Shown here: one piece after another, positions 25,463-33,801 of the stretch | Layout: the number at the start of each line of letters is the position of its first letter | Numbering within the stretch: the stretch's first letter is position 1 | Assembly (NCBI GenBank): GCA_947586625.1 | Contig: CANPXS010000007.1 | Location: forward strand, 1-37,203 | Origin: an uncultured Clostridia bacterium | GTDB lineage: Bacteria; Bacillota; Clostridia; Oscillospirales; CAG-272 | DNA: 37,203 nt | Direction: 5' to 3' | Notes under the pieces: model-generated | The model's input: only the letters and a program-made list of their open reading frames with translations | Database searches by the model: none | Told to the model about the DNA's origin: nothing | Translations under genes and position numbers: made by a program

Positions 25463-27418
25463 ATGGTAACGAAACTTGAAAATTCGCTCGTCTGCCGATT
25501 CGGGCACGAGAACATGAAGATCGAGGCGTGGGGACGCGGGATACGCGTGCGCGTCAGGCCGATAGGCGCTATCCCCGACGAGGACTGGGCGCTCACCGAG
25601 GACGTCCCGCACATCGCCGACGATGTGTCCGCCGACCGCGAGGGCGGCGTATACGTCGAATGCGGCGGGCTCCGCTGCGAGCTTCTCGGCGATCACTTGC
25701 GCTTTACGCGCGGAGGGAACGTGCTGTTTGAAGAGGTATGGTACCCGTGGTCGCTGCGCGACCGTGCGCGCGTGTATAAGACGCTGCGCGGCAGCGATAC
25801 GTTCGAGGCGACAGTCAAATTCACCGCCTACGACGGCGAGCATCTGCACGGCATGGGTCAGTACCGCGACGCGCGCTATGAGCTGAAAGGCTCGACGCTC
25901 GAGCTCGCGCACCGCAACTCGCAGATATCGGTGCCGTTTTTGCTCTCGTCGCGCGGGTACGGATTTTTGTGGAACAATCCAGCGATAGGTCGCGCGACGT
26001 TTGCCGAAAACGTGACAGAGTGGCACGCGGATGCGACGCGCGCCATCGACTTTTGGGTCTGCGCGGGAGATACTCCGGCTGAGATCATCGAAAAATACAC
26101 CGACGTCGTCGGTCACGCGTCGCCTCTGCCCGAGAGCTTACTCGGTCTGTGGCAGTGCAAGCTGCGCTACCGCACACAGGACGAGCTGCTCGAGGCGGCG
26201 CGCGAGTACCACAGGCGCGGCATTAAGTTAGACGTCATTGTCATCGACTTCTTCCACTGGATATATCAGGGCGACTGGGATTTCGATCCGGAATACTGGC
26301 CCGACCCGCAGGCGATGGTGGACGAGCTCAAATCCATGGGCATACGTCTGATGGTGTCGGTGTGGCCGACTGTCGACCCGCGCTCGAAGAATTACCGCGG
26401 GTTCTCGTCTAACGGCTATCTTATCCGCACGGAGCGCGGTCTGCCCGCCGTCATGGATTTCAACGGTCAGGTCGGCATCTACGACGCCACCGACCCCGGC
26501 GCGCGCGAGTTCGCATACGGCATACTCAAAAAAAATTACGGCAAATACGGCATCGACATGTTCTGGCTCGACGAGGCGGAGCCCGAATACTCCGTCACCG
26601 ACTTCGACCATTACCGCCAGTACATAGGTCCCGCTCTCTCGACCGGCAACATCTACCCGCGCATGCATTCGATGATGGTGTACGACGGGCAGAAAAAGGA
26701 CGGCGTGCCCGATATACTCAACCTCGTGCGGTGCGCGTGGGTGGGCAGCCCGAAATACGGCGCGCTCGTATGGAGCGGCGACATCGAATCGTCTTTCCGC
26801 GAAATGAAGGTGCAGATAAGAAACGGCATCAACATGGGAGTTGCCGGCATACCGTGGTGGATATCGGACACGGGCGGATTCTACGGCGGCAACGTCAACG
26901 ACCCCGTGTTCCGTGAGCTGCTCGTCCGCTGGTTCCAGTGGGCGGTGTACACGCCCGTGCTCCGCATGCACGGCGACAGACAGCCGAACAAGGGCGCGCT
27001 CGCGTGGAACACCGACCGCGGCGGAGGCTTCTGCGCATCGGGTGCAGACAACGAGCTGTGGGTCTACGGCGAGGAGATATACGAGATACTCAAGTCTTAC
27101 GTCGACGTGCGTGAGTCGCTGAAGCCGTATATCGTTAAAACCGCCGACGAGGCAGTAAAAACGGGACTGCCGATGATACGCGCGCTTTACATCGAATTCC
27201 CCGACGACGAGGAATGCTGGCGCGCCGACGACGAGTATATGTTCGGCTCCGACCTGCTCGTCGCGCCCGTGACCGAGTACGGCGCGCGCGAAAGACGCGT
27301 ATATCTGCCGCGCGGCAAATGGGAGGCGTGCGACGGCAGCGGTATTATTGAAAGCCGCGGCGAATACGTCACGGCAAACGCGCCGCTCGAGTATACGCCC
27401 GTTTATAAGCGCATATAA
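25463..27418 (+). CDS. GH31 family alpha-xylosidase-like enzyme
   Basis: The 651-residue protein has no signal peptide and so probably acts in the cytoplasm. It contains a GH31 N-terminal beta-sandwich (about 1-215; LHGMGQY, PFLLSSRGYGFLWNNP), a TIM barrel with nucleophile Asp370 in FWLDEAEPE and acid/base Asp440 in WSGDIESSF, and a C-terminal sheet. The WLDEAEP form of the nucleophile motif is usual in alpha-xylosidases rather than alpha-glucosidases. It would remove alpha-linked xylose from xyloglucan-type oligosaccharides. It is slightly shorter than YicI-type enzymes (about 770). The ATG follows AAGGAG. It lies 132 bases after the large GH-A-like gene, with its own -10 box and candidate regulator sites. 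Confidence 0.9.
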   Translation: MVTKLENSLVCRFGHENMKIEAWGRGIRVRVRPIGAIPDEDWALTEDVPHIADDVSADREGGVYVECGGLRCELLGDHLRFTRGGNVLFEEVWYPWSLRDRARVYKTLRGSDTFEATVKFTAYDGEHLHGMGQYRDARYELKGSTLELAHRNSQISVPFLLSSRGYGFLWNNPAIGRATFAENVTEWHADATRAIDFWVCAGDTPAEIIEKYTDVVGHASPLPESLLGLWQCKLRYRTQDELLEAAREYHRRGIKLDVIVIDFFHWIYQGDWDFDPEYWPDPQAMVDELKSMGIRLMVSVWPTVDPRSKNYRGFSSNGYLIRTERGLPAVMDFNGQVGIYDATDPGAREFAYGILKKNYGKYGIDMFWLDEAEPEYSVTDFDHYRQYIGPALSTGNIYPRMHSMMVYDGQKKDGVPDILNLVRCAWVGSPKYGALVWSGDIESSFREMKVQIRNGINMGVAGIPWWISDTGGFYGGNVNDPVFRELLVRWFQWAVYTPVLRMHGDRQPNKGALAWNTDRGGGFCASGADNELWVYGEEIYEILKSYVDVRESLKPYIVKTADEAVKTGLPMIRALYIEFPDDEECWRADDEYMFGSDLLVAPVTEYGARERRVYLPRGKWEACDGSGIIESRGEYVTANAPLEYTPVYKRI

Positions 27419-27484
27419 AACAAGCCGCATACGGGCGAATGATGATGCAGCATCTTGCGTCCGTATGCGATAATATGACAAAGC

Positions 27485-27514
27485 AAAAGAAGGGGCGGCA
27501 GCCCCTTCTTTTTT
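27485..27514 (+). terminator. Terminator of the GH31 gene
   Basis: AGAAGGGGC (27488-27496) pairs with GCCCCTTCT (27501-27509) around GGCA, followed by T residues to 27514 and preceded by A residues. Confidence 0.85.
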
Positions 27515-27535
27515 GCGTATAGACGGTAATTAATG

Positions 27536-28028
27536 TTCTTGAAAAAAGGTGGGTGCAGGGAGGGAAGAAAACTTCTTTCAATTTAGGGAGAACCTTTTTG
27601 TAGAAAGGTAGGAGTTTTGTCGCTTACGCTCCAAACCTCTGACACTTTTCGCAAAGCGAAAAGTGTGGCAGCTCCGAGCACCGCGAGGAGACGCTCCCCT
27701 CGCCAAAAGCGAACCGATTAGTGATTATCTCAAGCTATCTCCGAGGATATTGTTCCCGTATACTTCTCAAAAAGAAAATTGGTCAGGAAAAGTTCTTGAA
27801 AAAAAGGTGGGTGCTGGGAGGGAAACTTTCTTATTCGGGGACCCCTTTTGGTAAAAGGTGTCCCCTACCTTCTCCAAAAGCGGACTAAATAGTGTTTATC
27901 TTAAGTACGCCCTGAAGATAATGTTTTCGATTGCTTTTTAAAAAGAAAACTTGTAACAAAAGTTTTTGAAAAAGAGGGGATGCAGGGGGAGAAAAAACTT
28001 TTTACAAAAAGTTTTTTCTCCCCCTGCA
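27536..28028 (+). repeat. Dispersed repeat, block 2 (two full copies and a 5' partial)
   Basis: Copies begin at 27705 and 27886, with a partial tail-like unit from 27536. The core AAAAGCG(G/A)AC..TAGTG(T/A)TTATCT(T/C)AAG and the AAAGTTTTTGAAAAAG segment match block 1. The block ends in a 23-bp perfect inverted repeat (27981-28003 with 28006-28028). An 11-bp hairpin is inside at 27642-27666. It lies between convergent GH31 and tcdA. No gene is seen in 27419-28034. Confidence 0.85.
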
Positions 28029-28034
28029 ATCTTT

Positions 28035-28745
28035 TTATTTAATCAAATCCTTTATGACCTCGCCGGCGATGATGAGTCCAGCAACGGAGGGGACGAACGC
28101 GACGCTGCCGGGCACGGAACGTCGCGACGTGTCGTCGGAGTCGGATGTGGGCGCGGGTTTTATCGGCGGCTCCTTCGAGTAAACGACTTTGAGCTTCTTT
28201 ATGCCGCGCCGCCGCAGCTCATACCGCATGACGCGCGCGAGCGGACACACCGACGTCGAATAGATGTCGGCGACCTCGAACTTCGTCGGGTCGAGTTTGT
28301 TGCCTGCCCCCATCGAGCTGATTATCGGCACGCCTGCACGGTCCGCGTTCACCACCAGCGCGATCTTTCCCGCTACAGTGTCGATGGCGTCCACCACATA
28401 ATCGTATTCGGTGAAGTCGAACGCGTCCGCCGTCTCGGGCGTGTAAAACGTCCTGTACGCGCGCACTTTCGCCGACGGGTTGATGTCGCGTATGCGCTCG
28501 GACGCCGCGTCCACCTTGTACTGCCCGACAGTGCTGCGCAGCGCGTATATCTGGCGGTTCAGATTCGATTCGCTCACGGTGTCGCTGTCAATAATGTCGA
28601 GCTTGCCGACGCCCGTCCGCGCAAGCGCCTCGACCGCATAACCTCCGACGCCGCCGACACCGAATATCGCGACTCGCGACGACGCCAGCTTTTCCATCGC
28701 CTCGCTGCCGAGCAGCATCTCGGTCCTCGAAAAATATTTGTCCAT
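28035..28745 (-). CDS. tcdA: tRNA threonylcarbamoyladenosine dehydratase (TcdA/YgdL)
   Basis: The 236-residue E1-like (ThiF/MoeB fold) enzyme has the nucleotide loop GVGGVGGYAVE (29-39), DSDTVSESNLNRQIYAL, VVDAIDTVAGK and the C-terminal VPSVAGLIIAGEVIKDL. The opening MDKYFSRTEMLLG and the short length are characteristic of TcdA, which uses ATP to cyclise t6A37 to ct6A in tRNAs reading ANN codons. The start at 28745 has GGGGG nearby and sits 35 bases after a consensus -10 box; longer in-frame starts overlap the promoter region. The gene stands alone, with repeat blocks on both sides. The long inverted repeat of block 2 is only 7 bases past its stop. Confidence 0.92.
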   Translation of the reverse strand: MDKYFSRTEMLLGSEAMEKLASSRVAIFGVGGVGGYAVEALARTGVGKLDIIDSDTVSESNLNRQIYALRSTVGQYKVDAASERIRDINPSAKVRAYRTFYTPETADAFDFTEYDYVVDAIDTVAGKIALVVNADRAGVPIISSMGAGNKLDPTKFEVADIYSTSVCPLARVMRYELRRRGIKKLKVVYSKEPPIKPAPTSDSDDTSRRSVPGSVAFVPSVAGLIIAGEVIKDLIK

Positions 28746-28779
28746 GTGCGCCCCCATATGCGGTATTGTCCGCGCGTAC

Positions 28780-28808
28780 ATTATACGACGGCGGCGCGAA
28801 GTTGTCAA
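28780..28808 (-). promoter_or_regulatory. Consensus promoter of tcdA
   Basis: Minus strand: TTGACA (28803-28808), 17-base spacer, TATAAT (28780-28785). Confidence 0.85.
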
Positions 28809-28828
28809 GCGCGCGGGAGCGCGCAACT

Positions 28829-29079
28829 ATGCAATTAAAGTTTTTGAAAAAGTGGGGGTGCAGGAGGAGGAAAAACTTTTTTGTTTCGGGGACCCCTTTT
28901 TGTAAAAGGTGTCCCCTACCTTCTCCAAAAGCGGACCGATTAGTGCTTATCTTAAGATATCTCCGAGAATATTGTTTTCGATTGCTTTGTAAAAAAGAAA
29001 ACTTGTAATAAAAGTTTTTGAAAAAGAAGGGGTGCAGGGGGAGAAAAAACTTTTTTCAAAAAGTTTTTTCTCCCCCTGC
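28829..29079 (+). repeat. Dispersed repeat, block 3
   Basis: A partial tail unit (28829-28926) is followed by one full copy from 28927, ending in a 22-bp perfect inverted repeat (29034-29055 with 29058-29079). The stop of the next minus-strand gene is 11 bases away, so the repeat may end its transcript. Orientation is the same as in blocks 1 and 2. Confidence 0.85.
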
Positions 29080-29089
29080 GAATAACCTG

Positions 29090-29881
29090 TCACCCAACAT
29101 CAACGCCGTAGACTTCGAGTTCGGTCAGCGCGGGGAAGCCGTCGTCGTCCGGCGATTGCACGAGGTCTTGCAGGCGCAGCCATGTGACGCGGTGTTTGCC
29201 GAGCGATATATACTGCCGTTCGGCGCATTTGCGCAGTTCGAAGTCGACGGCTCCGCCGTCCGACATCTCGATGCGCCCGCTTTTCCACCACGCGTCGTGC
29301 GGAAAGTCGGCGCGTATCACGAGCGCCGCCTCGTCGATCTCCACTTCACGCCCGAAGTCAACAGTGCAGCATGCGTCTGCGCGACCGTCGATGCCCCAGC
29401 TCTGATACGGCCACCCCCAGTGCCCCGAGTTCACGCGGTAACCGTCGATAACGTTGCGCGCCGCGAACAGCGCCTCGCCGCGCGTCTCCGCGTTCGCGGT
29501 GCAGTGCGGGTAAAAATCGGATTCTCCACGCACGTCGGCGGGATTGCACGCCAAGTTGCGGCGCGCGTGTATCTCGGCCGCCGTCATAACTCGCGCGGTG
29601 ACGACGTGCCGTCCCGGCACGAATACGGTCGGCGAGTACGCGTCGCGCTCGCGTCCTGTCGGTATGCGCCATATCATCTCGCTGGTCGGTACATAGGCCT
29701 CGCCCGGCATTATCGCCGCGTCGAGCTGCACCCACAAGTGCGAGCGCGGCTCGCACGTTATAACGATGGCGCCGCCGACGCTTTTTTCGTCCGTCTCGAC
29801 GCAGAGATGCGCGTCTCCCGCCACAGACTGTGAGGCGGCGAGTGTTTCGCCCGCGCCGTTTTTGTATGCGATAGTAAGCAT
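29090..29881 (-). CDS. Discoidin/carbohydrate-binding-like protein of unknown function
   Basis: The 263-residue protein has no signal peptide. Residues about 1-105 form a beta-rich part (MLTIAYKNGAGETLAAS; VQLDAAIMPGEAYVPTSEM; FVPGRHVVTARVM). Residues about 115-263 resemble a discoidin-like domain (NVIDGYRVNSGHWGWPYQSWGI, CTVDFGREVEIDEAALVIR, LTELEVYG). Domains of this sort are fused to many clostridial glycosidases; here it stands alone and appears cytoplasmic. The start at 29881 has CGGAG 8 bases upstream; the longer frame overlaps a -10 box. It has no operon partner. It may bind sugars or shape a larger complex, but no enzyme motif is visible. Confidence 0.7.
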   Translation of the reverse strand: MLTIAYKNGAGETLAASQSVAGDAHLCVETDEKSVGGAIVITCEPRSHLWVQLDAAIMPGEAYVPTSEMIWRIPTGRERDAYSPTVFVPGRHVVTARVMTAAEIHARRNLACNPADVRGESDFYPHCTANAETRGEALFAARNVIDGYRVNSGHWGWPYQSWGIDGRADACCTVDFGREVEIDEAALVIRADFPHDAWWKSGRIEMSDGGAVDFELRKCAERQYISLGKHRVTWLRLQDLVQSPDDDGFPALTELEVYGVDVG

Positions 29882-29923
29882 GATGTACTCCGTTTCGGTG
29901 TGGTTATTCGGTGTTACGGTCAT

Positions 29924-29953
29924 ATATTAGCACAGATACGCCGCGCGTGTCAA
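29924..29953 (-). promoter_or_regulatory. Proximal promoter of the discoidin-like gene
   Basis: Minus strand: TTGACA (29948-29953), 18-base spacer, TAATAT (29924-29929). Confidence 0.6.
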
Positions 29954-29986
29954 GCGGCGAGATGAGATGCGCTGTCGTGCCTGTAT

Positions 29987-30040
29987 GACGTGTGATGCTG
30001 TCGACACGTCGCGAGCCGCAGATTTCCCCGCTCAATCTGC
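29987..30040 (-). other. Two hairpins in a possible long leader RNA
   Basis: GCAGATT/AATCTGC (30018-30024 with 30034-30040) and GACGTGT/ACACGTC (29987-29993 with 30004-30010) lie between the distal and proximal promoters on the minus strand. They would be transcribed from the distal promoter. No matching riboswitch class is recognised. Confidence 0.4.
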
Positions 30041-30086
30041 GCACACAGCGATTAGCCTTAATCACCATCTCTCCTCATCTTCCTAT

Positions 30087-30115
30087 ATTATGCCACAAAA
30101 TTTGAGATTTGTCAA
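30087..30115 (-). promoter_or_regulatory. Distal minus-strand promoter
   Basis: TTGACA (30110-30115), 17-base spacer, CATAAT (30087-30092) on the minus strand. It would give a leader of about 200 bases before the discoidin-like gene, or a separate small RNA. Confidence 0.6.
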
Positions 30116-30590
30116 GTGCTTTTCACAAATTTATGTATTATTATTCGCTTTCTGCGTAATCGCTCACCCGTAATCACAACTGGTATCTCCGTTCACCACG
30201 GCTTGTTGTGCGGTACGTACCCACCGGCAGCTACCTTTGCTCACCCGACGTGGTGACGTCTTTCACACCATTCAACCGGTTTTTGACAAGGGGGACTTTC
30301 TCGCAAGAAAGTCCCCCTTGTCGAACCCGAAAGAGGCTCCCGTGTGGCGTCGATGTTATCGAGTCTGCGGCAAGAAAGGCATTAGGGCGCAGACCGCGTT
30401 ATTATTTTCTGCGAACAGCTCCCTCGCGGCATGTCGAATGCGCCGCCTACACGTCGTGTCTGCGTCCAGCCGTGTCGCGCCGTCAGCGTACGAGCGCGGT
30501 GCGCGTAGGTGAAGCTTCGAAGCCTACGGCGCGACGCCTTTACTTGGACGGCAGCGGCTACGCTTCTTGTACCCCGCACAACATAAAACC
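30116..30590. other. Gene-free interval with a 17-bp perfect hairpin
   Basis: I see no convincing gene here: the open frames lack ribosome sites and recognisable motifs, and the longest runs into the argF terminator and gene. The one clear structure is GACAAGGGGGACTTTCT (30285-30301) with its exact complement (30306-30322) around CGCA. Its GGGGGACTTT core matches the hairpin upstream of argB. The rest is GC-rich with short internal repeats. Confidence 0.6.
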
Positions 30591-30616
30591 ACGGGGCTCC
30601 GCCTATGGAGCCCCGT
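30591..30616 (-). terminator. Terminator of the arginine operon
   Basis: ACGGGGCTCC (30591-30600) and GGAGCCCCGT (30607-30616) around GCCTAT, with an A/T-rich tail. It is 20 bases past the argF stop. Confidence 0.8.
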
Positions 30617-30635
30617 CGATTTTATTATACTTGTT

Positions 30636-31622
30636 TCACGCTAGCGTCGCCGCCATGACGGCCTTGATCGTGTGCATCCTGTTCTCTGCCTCGTCGAAAA
30701 CTATCGACTGATCGCTCTCGAATACATCGTCGGTGACCTCCATGCAGTCGAGACCGAAGCGGTCGTGTATATCGTGCCCGATCTTCGTGCCGAGGTCGTG
30801 GAACGCGGGCAGACAGTGCATGAAGCGGCACTGCTCGCCGGCGTTCTTCATCACCGCATCGTTCACCTGATACGGCAAAAGATCGTCGATGCGCTCCTTC
30901 CACACCTCGTCGGGCTCGCCCATCGACACCCACACGTCGGTGTAGATGATGTCCGCGTCCTTCGTCGCCTTCATCGGATCGGTCTCAAATTCGAGCACAG
31001 CTCCCGTTTCGTCGGCGACTTTTTTGCATTCTGAGACGAGGTCGCCGTTCGGGAAATACTTCTCGGGCGCGCACGCGACGAAATGCATCCCCATCTTCGC
31101 GCAGCCCGCCATAAGCGAATTGCCCATGTTGTAGCGCGCGTCGCCCATATACACGAGCTTGATGCCGTCGAGACGTCCGAAATGCTCCCTTATCGTCAAA
31201 AAGTCGGCGAGTATCTGCGTTGGGTGGAACTCGTTCGTCAGCCCGTTCCACACCGGTACTCCCGCATACTTCGCAAGGCTCTCGACTATCTCCTGCCCGT
31301 AGCCGCGGTACTCGATGCCGTCGAACATGCGTCCGAGCACGCGCGCCGTGTCCGGCAAACTCTCTTTTTTGCCTATCTGCGACCCCGACGGGTCGAGATA
31401 CACCGCCGTCATACCAAGGTCGGCGGCAGCGACCTCGAACGAGCACCGCGTCCGCGTGCTCGTCTTTTCAAATATGAGCGCGACGTTCTTGCCCTCGCAC
31501 ATCCTGTGCGGGATCCCCGCCTTTTTCTTCGCCTTCAGCTCCGCCGCAAGATCGAGCAGCCCTTCTATCTCCTCCGGCGTAAAATCGAGCAGCTTGAGAA
31601 AGCTTTTGTTTTTGAGATTCAT
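30636..31622 (-). CDS. argF: Ornithine carbamoyltransferase
   Basis: The 328-residue cytoplasmic enzyme makes citrulline from ornithine and carbamoyl phosphate. Family signatures are present: the carbamoyl-phosphate loop STRTR (55-59, [12 protein letters not shown]), the HPTQ motif near residue 133, the ornithine-side [11 protein letters not shown] segment, and HCLPAFHD near residue 270. The length is standard. Its place at the end of the biosynthetic arg operon favours argF over the catabolic arcB. The start codon has no ribosome site directly upstream. An AGGAGGT sequence lies farther back, with a perfect 15-bp hairpin between it and the ATG (see 31632-31667). The operon ends with a hairpin terminator. 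Confidence 0.95.
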   Translation of the reverse strand: MNLKNKSFLKLLDFTPEEIEGLLDLAAELKAKKKAGIPHRMCEGKNVALIFEKTSTRTRCSFEVAAADLGMTAVYLDPSGSQIGKKESLPDTARVLGRMFDGIEYRGYGQEIVESLAKYAGVPVWNGLTNEFHPTQILADFLTIREHFGRLDGIKLVYMGDARYNMGNSLMAGCAKMGMHFVACAPEKYFPNGDLVSECKKVADETGAVLEFETDPMKATKDADIIYTDVWVSMGEPDEVWKERIDDLLPYQVNDAVMKNAGEQCRFMHCLPAFHDLGTKIGHDIHDRFGLDCMEVTDDVFESDQSIVFDEAENRMHTIKAVMAATLA

Positions 31623-31631
31623 GGTTTTGTG

Positions 31632-31667
31632 CCGGAGGAGGAACTTTTGAATAAGTTCCTCCTCCGG
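31632..31667 (-). promoter_or_regulatory. Intercistronic hairpin between Shine-Dalgarno and argF start
   Basis: Perfect 15-bp arms (31632-31646 and 31653-31667) around a 6-base loop. On the mRNA, GAAGAGGAGGT lies just 5' of the hairpin and CACAAAACC then AUG just 3' of it. If the hairpin forms, the Shine-Dalgarno is about 9 bases from the AUG; if not, about 45. Confidence 0.6.
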
Positions 31668-31694
31668 ACCTCCTCTTCAAAACTTTTTATTACT

Positions 31695-32858
31695 TTATTC
31701 CGCGCACGCGGACTTGATCACCGCGACCGCCTTTTTCAGCGTGTCGAACGGGATATTGAGCGCGGGCAGCAGTCTCACCTTGTCCTTCGCCGTAAGGCAC
31801 AACACGCCGCGCTCGATGCACTTCCCCACTATCTCGCCCGCAGGCTTGACTGTCTTTATGCCGACCATAAGTCCGAGCCCCGCGACGCTTTCGACGCCCG
31901 CGGCGCCCGTCAGCTCGTCGAATATGTATTTGCTCTTTTCCGTTATCTCGTCGAGCATTTCGTCGTCGATGCGGTCGAGTATCGAGATCGCACCCGCGCA
32001 TGCGGCGGGATTGCCTCCGAACGTCGAGCCGTGGTCGCCGTAGCCGAGCACGTCCTTCACCTTTTCGCCTATGATGCACGCCCCTATCGGAAGTCCGCCG
32101 CCGAGTCCCTTCGCCGTCGTCACAACGTCGGGCTCGACGCCGTAATGCATGTACGAATAGAGCTTGCCCGTGCGTCCGTTGCCCGTCTGCACCTCGTCGA
32201 CCATAAATATTATATCGCGCTTCTTCGCGAATTCGTAAACGGCGCGCACGTAATCGCCGTCGAGCGGCAGGACGCCGCCCTCTCCCTGCACGCACTCGAT
32301 GAGAATGCCCGCGACCGGCGTATTTGCCGCGACAGCCTCAAGCTCGTATACGTTGCCCGCCGTTACGTGTTTGAATCCCGGCGTCAGCGGCTGATACAGC
32401 TTGTGGAAGCTGTCCTGACCCGTCGCCGACAGCGTCGCAAGCGTCCGTCCGTGGAAGCTGTTTTTGAGCGTCACGATAGTGAAGCGCTCACTTCCGTGAT
32501 GCTCGGCGGCATACTTGCGCGCGACCTTTATCGCGCACTCGTTCGCCTCCGCGCCCGAGTTGCCGAAGAACACGCGGCTCATTCCCGTCCGCTCGCACAG
32601 ACGCTTCGCAAGCTGCGCGCACGGCTCCGTATAATAAAGATTCGACGTGTGCTGCACGCGTCCGAGCTGTGCCGTGACAGCCGCTATCCATTCCACGTCC
32701 GCATATCCGAACGACGTGACCCCGATGCCGGAGCCCATGTCGATATATTCTTTTCCGTCGACGTCGACGGCGATCGAGCCGTGTCCCGACACGATCTCGA
32801 CCGGGAAACGCTTATACGTCCCCGCGACGTACTCCTCGTCAAGCTTGCGAATGCTCAT
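31695..32858 (-). CDS. argD: Acetylornithine aminotransferase
   Basis: The 387-residue PLP enzyme transaminates N-acetylglutamate semialdehyde to N-acetylornithine. Features of class-III aminotransferases are clear: GNSGAEANECAIKVARKY, FHGRTLATLSATGQ, the Asp-containing FMVDEVQTGNGRTGKLY, and TTAKGLGGGLPIGA with the PLP-binding Lys near residue 240. The ATG at 32858 follows GGGGGAGG with 8-base spacing; an earlier in-frame TTG would start inside the ribosome site. It lies 33 bases after argB and 72 before argF. Length and motifs are normal. Confidence 0.95.
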   Translation of the reverse strand: MSIRKLDEEYVAGTYKRFPVEIVSGHGSIAVDVDGKEYIDMGSGIGVTSFGYADVEWIAAVTAQLGRVQHTSNLYYTEPCAQLAKRLCERTGMSRVFFGNSGAEANECAIKVARKYAAEHHGSERFTIVTLKNSFHGRTLATLSATGQDSFHKLYQPLTPGFKHVTAGNVYELEAVAANTPVAGILIECVQGEGGVLPLDGDYVRAVYEFAKKRDIIFMVDEVQTGNGRTGKLYSYMHYGVEPDVVTTAKGLGGGLPIGACIIGEKVKDVLGYGDHGSTFGGNPAACAGAISILDRIDDEMLDEITEKSKYIFDELTGAAGVESVAGLGLMVGIKTVKPAGEIVGKCIERGVLCLTAKDKVRLLPALNIPFDTLKKAVAVIKSACAE

Positions 32859-32891
32859 TATACAGTCCTCCCCCAAAAATTAACTTATGCC

Positions 32892-33752
32892 TTATGCTTT
32901 CACCATCGTGCCGGCGCCCTCGTCGGTCAAAAGCTCCATCAAAATTGAATGGCTGACTCTGCCGTCCATAATGACGACGTTTTTGACGCCGCGCTCTATC
33001 GCGTCGACGCAGCACTCAATTTTCGGTATCATGCCGCCCGAGATGACGCCCTCGCGGTAAAGCTCACGCGCCTCGTCGACCGTTATCTCCGACATGAGCG
33101 TCGACGGGTCGTTTTTGTCGCGCAGGACGCCCTCGATGTCCGTCATCATTATAAGGCGCTCCGCGCCGAGCGCGCCCGCGATGTGCGCCGCCGCCGTGTC
33201 GCCGTTGATGTTGTACACGTTGCCCTGCCTGTCGCAGCCAACCGTCGATATGACGGGTATGTAGCCGCCGTCGAGCAGGTCGGTGACGGGCTTGATGTTG
33301 ACGCGTTCGATCCTGCCGACGAAACCGAGGCGCGGGTCCTTGACGCTCGCCTCGATGAGCATGCCGTCCGCGCCCGATATGCCGACGGCGCTGCCGCCGT
33401 GCATGCCGAGCATCGTGACGAGCGACTTGTTGACCTTGCCCGCCAGCACCATCTCGACTATCTCGACAGTCTCCGCGTCGGTGACGCGCAGTCCGTCCAC
33501 GAACTCGGGTGCCTTCCCGAGCCGCTTCATCATGTCGTTTATCTCGGGTCCGCCGCCGTGGACGAGCACGACGTCGACGCCGATGAGGCGCAATAGGACT
33601 ATGTCCTCCATCACCTGCTTTTTCAGCGTCTCGTTCACCATCGCGTTGCCGCCATACTTGATCACGACGACCTTGCCCGTGTACCGCTTTATGTACGGCA
33701 GCGCCTGAGTCAAAACCTCCGCCCGCTGCGCGTTCGTTATCTGTGTGTCCAT
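32892..33752 (-). CDS. argB: Acetylglutamate kinase
   Basis: The 286-residue enzyme of the amino-acid kinase family phosphorylates N-acetylglutamate. Visible motifs are VVIKYGGNAMV near the N-terminus (ATP phosphate loop), VDVVLVHGGGPEIN for substrate binding, and VYNINGDTAAAHIAGALGAERLIMMTDIEGV. The N-terminal helix (TQALPYIKRYTGK) is of the type found in arginine-inhibited hexameric enzymes, so feedback control is plausible. The ATG has no Shine-Dalgarno in the usual place. A GAGGGG sequence lies upstream of a 15-bp hairpin in the leader (33768-33801). Confidence 0.95.
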   Translation of the reverse strand: MDTQITNAQRAEVLTQALPYIKRYTGKVVVIKYGGNAMVNETLKKQVMEDIVLLRLIGVDVVLVHGGGPEINDMMKRLGKAPEFVDGLRVTDAETVEIVEMVLAGKVNKSLVTMLGMHGGSAVGISGADGMLIEASVKDPRLGFVGRIERVNIKPVTDLLDGGYIPVISTVGCDRQGNVYNINGDTAAAHIAGALGAERLIMMTDIEGVLRDKNDPSTLMSEITVDEARELYREGVISGGMIPKIECCVDAIERGVKNVVIMDGRVSHSILMELLTDEGAGTMVKA

Positions 33753-33767
33753 GATTTTATTATATAA

Positions 33768-33801
33768 CTTAGGGGGACTTTTGAGTAAAAGTCCCCCTAA
33801 G
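33768..33801 (-). promoter_or_regulatory. Intercistronic hairpin upstream of argB
   Basis: Perfect 15-bp arms CTTAGGGGGACTTTT (33768-33782) and complement (33787-33801) with loop GAGT. On the mRNA, GAGGGG lies just 5' and a 15-base AU-rich stretch containing UAUAAU separates it from AUG. The same kind of module precedes argF. A start of transcription here is an alternative reading. Confidence 0.55.

Noticed and set aside
15140..29079. CRISPR array interpretation of the repeated units
   Set aside because: The units are about 180 bases, imperfect, without regular short repeats or unique spacers, and no cas gene is present.
29904..30065. 53-codon minus-strand frame (GTG start) after the distal promoter
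   Set aside because: It overlaps the proximal promoter of the next gene, is basic and motif-free, and does not show the codon pattern of neighbouring genes.
29882..30635. RNase P, SRP RNA or group II intron remnant in the gene-free interval
   Set aside because: I looked for the conserved core sequences on both strands and found none convincing.
30208..30711. 167-residue plus-strand frame
   Set aside because: No ribosome site or domain. It crosses the 17-bp hairpin and the argF terminator and runs into the antisense of argF.
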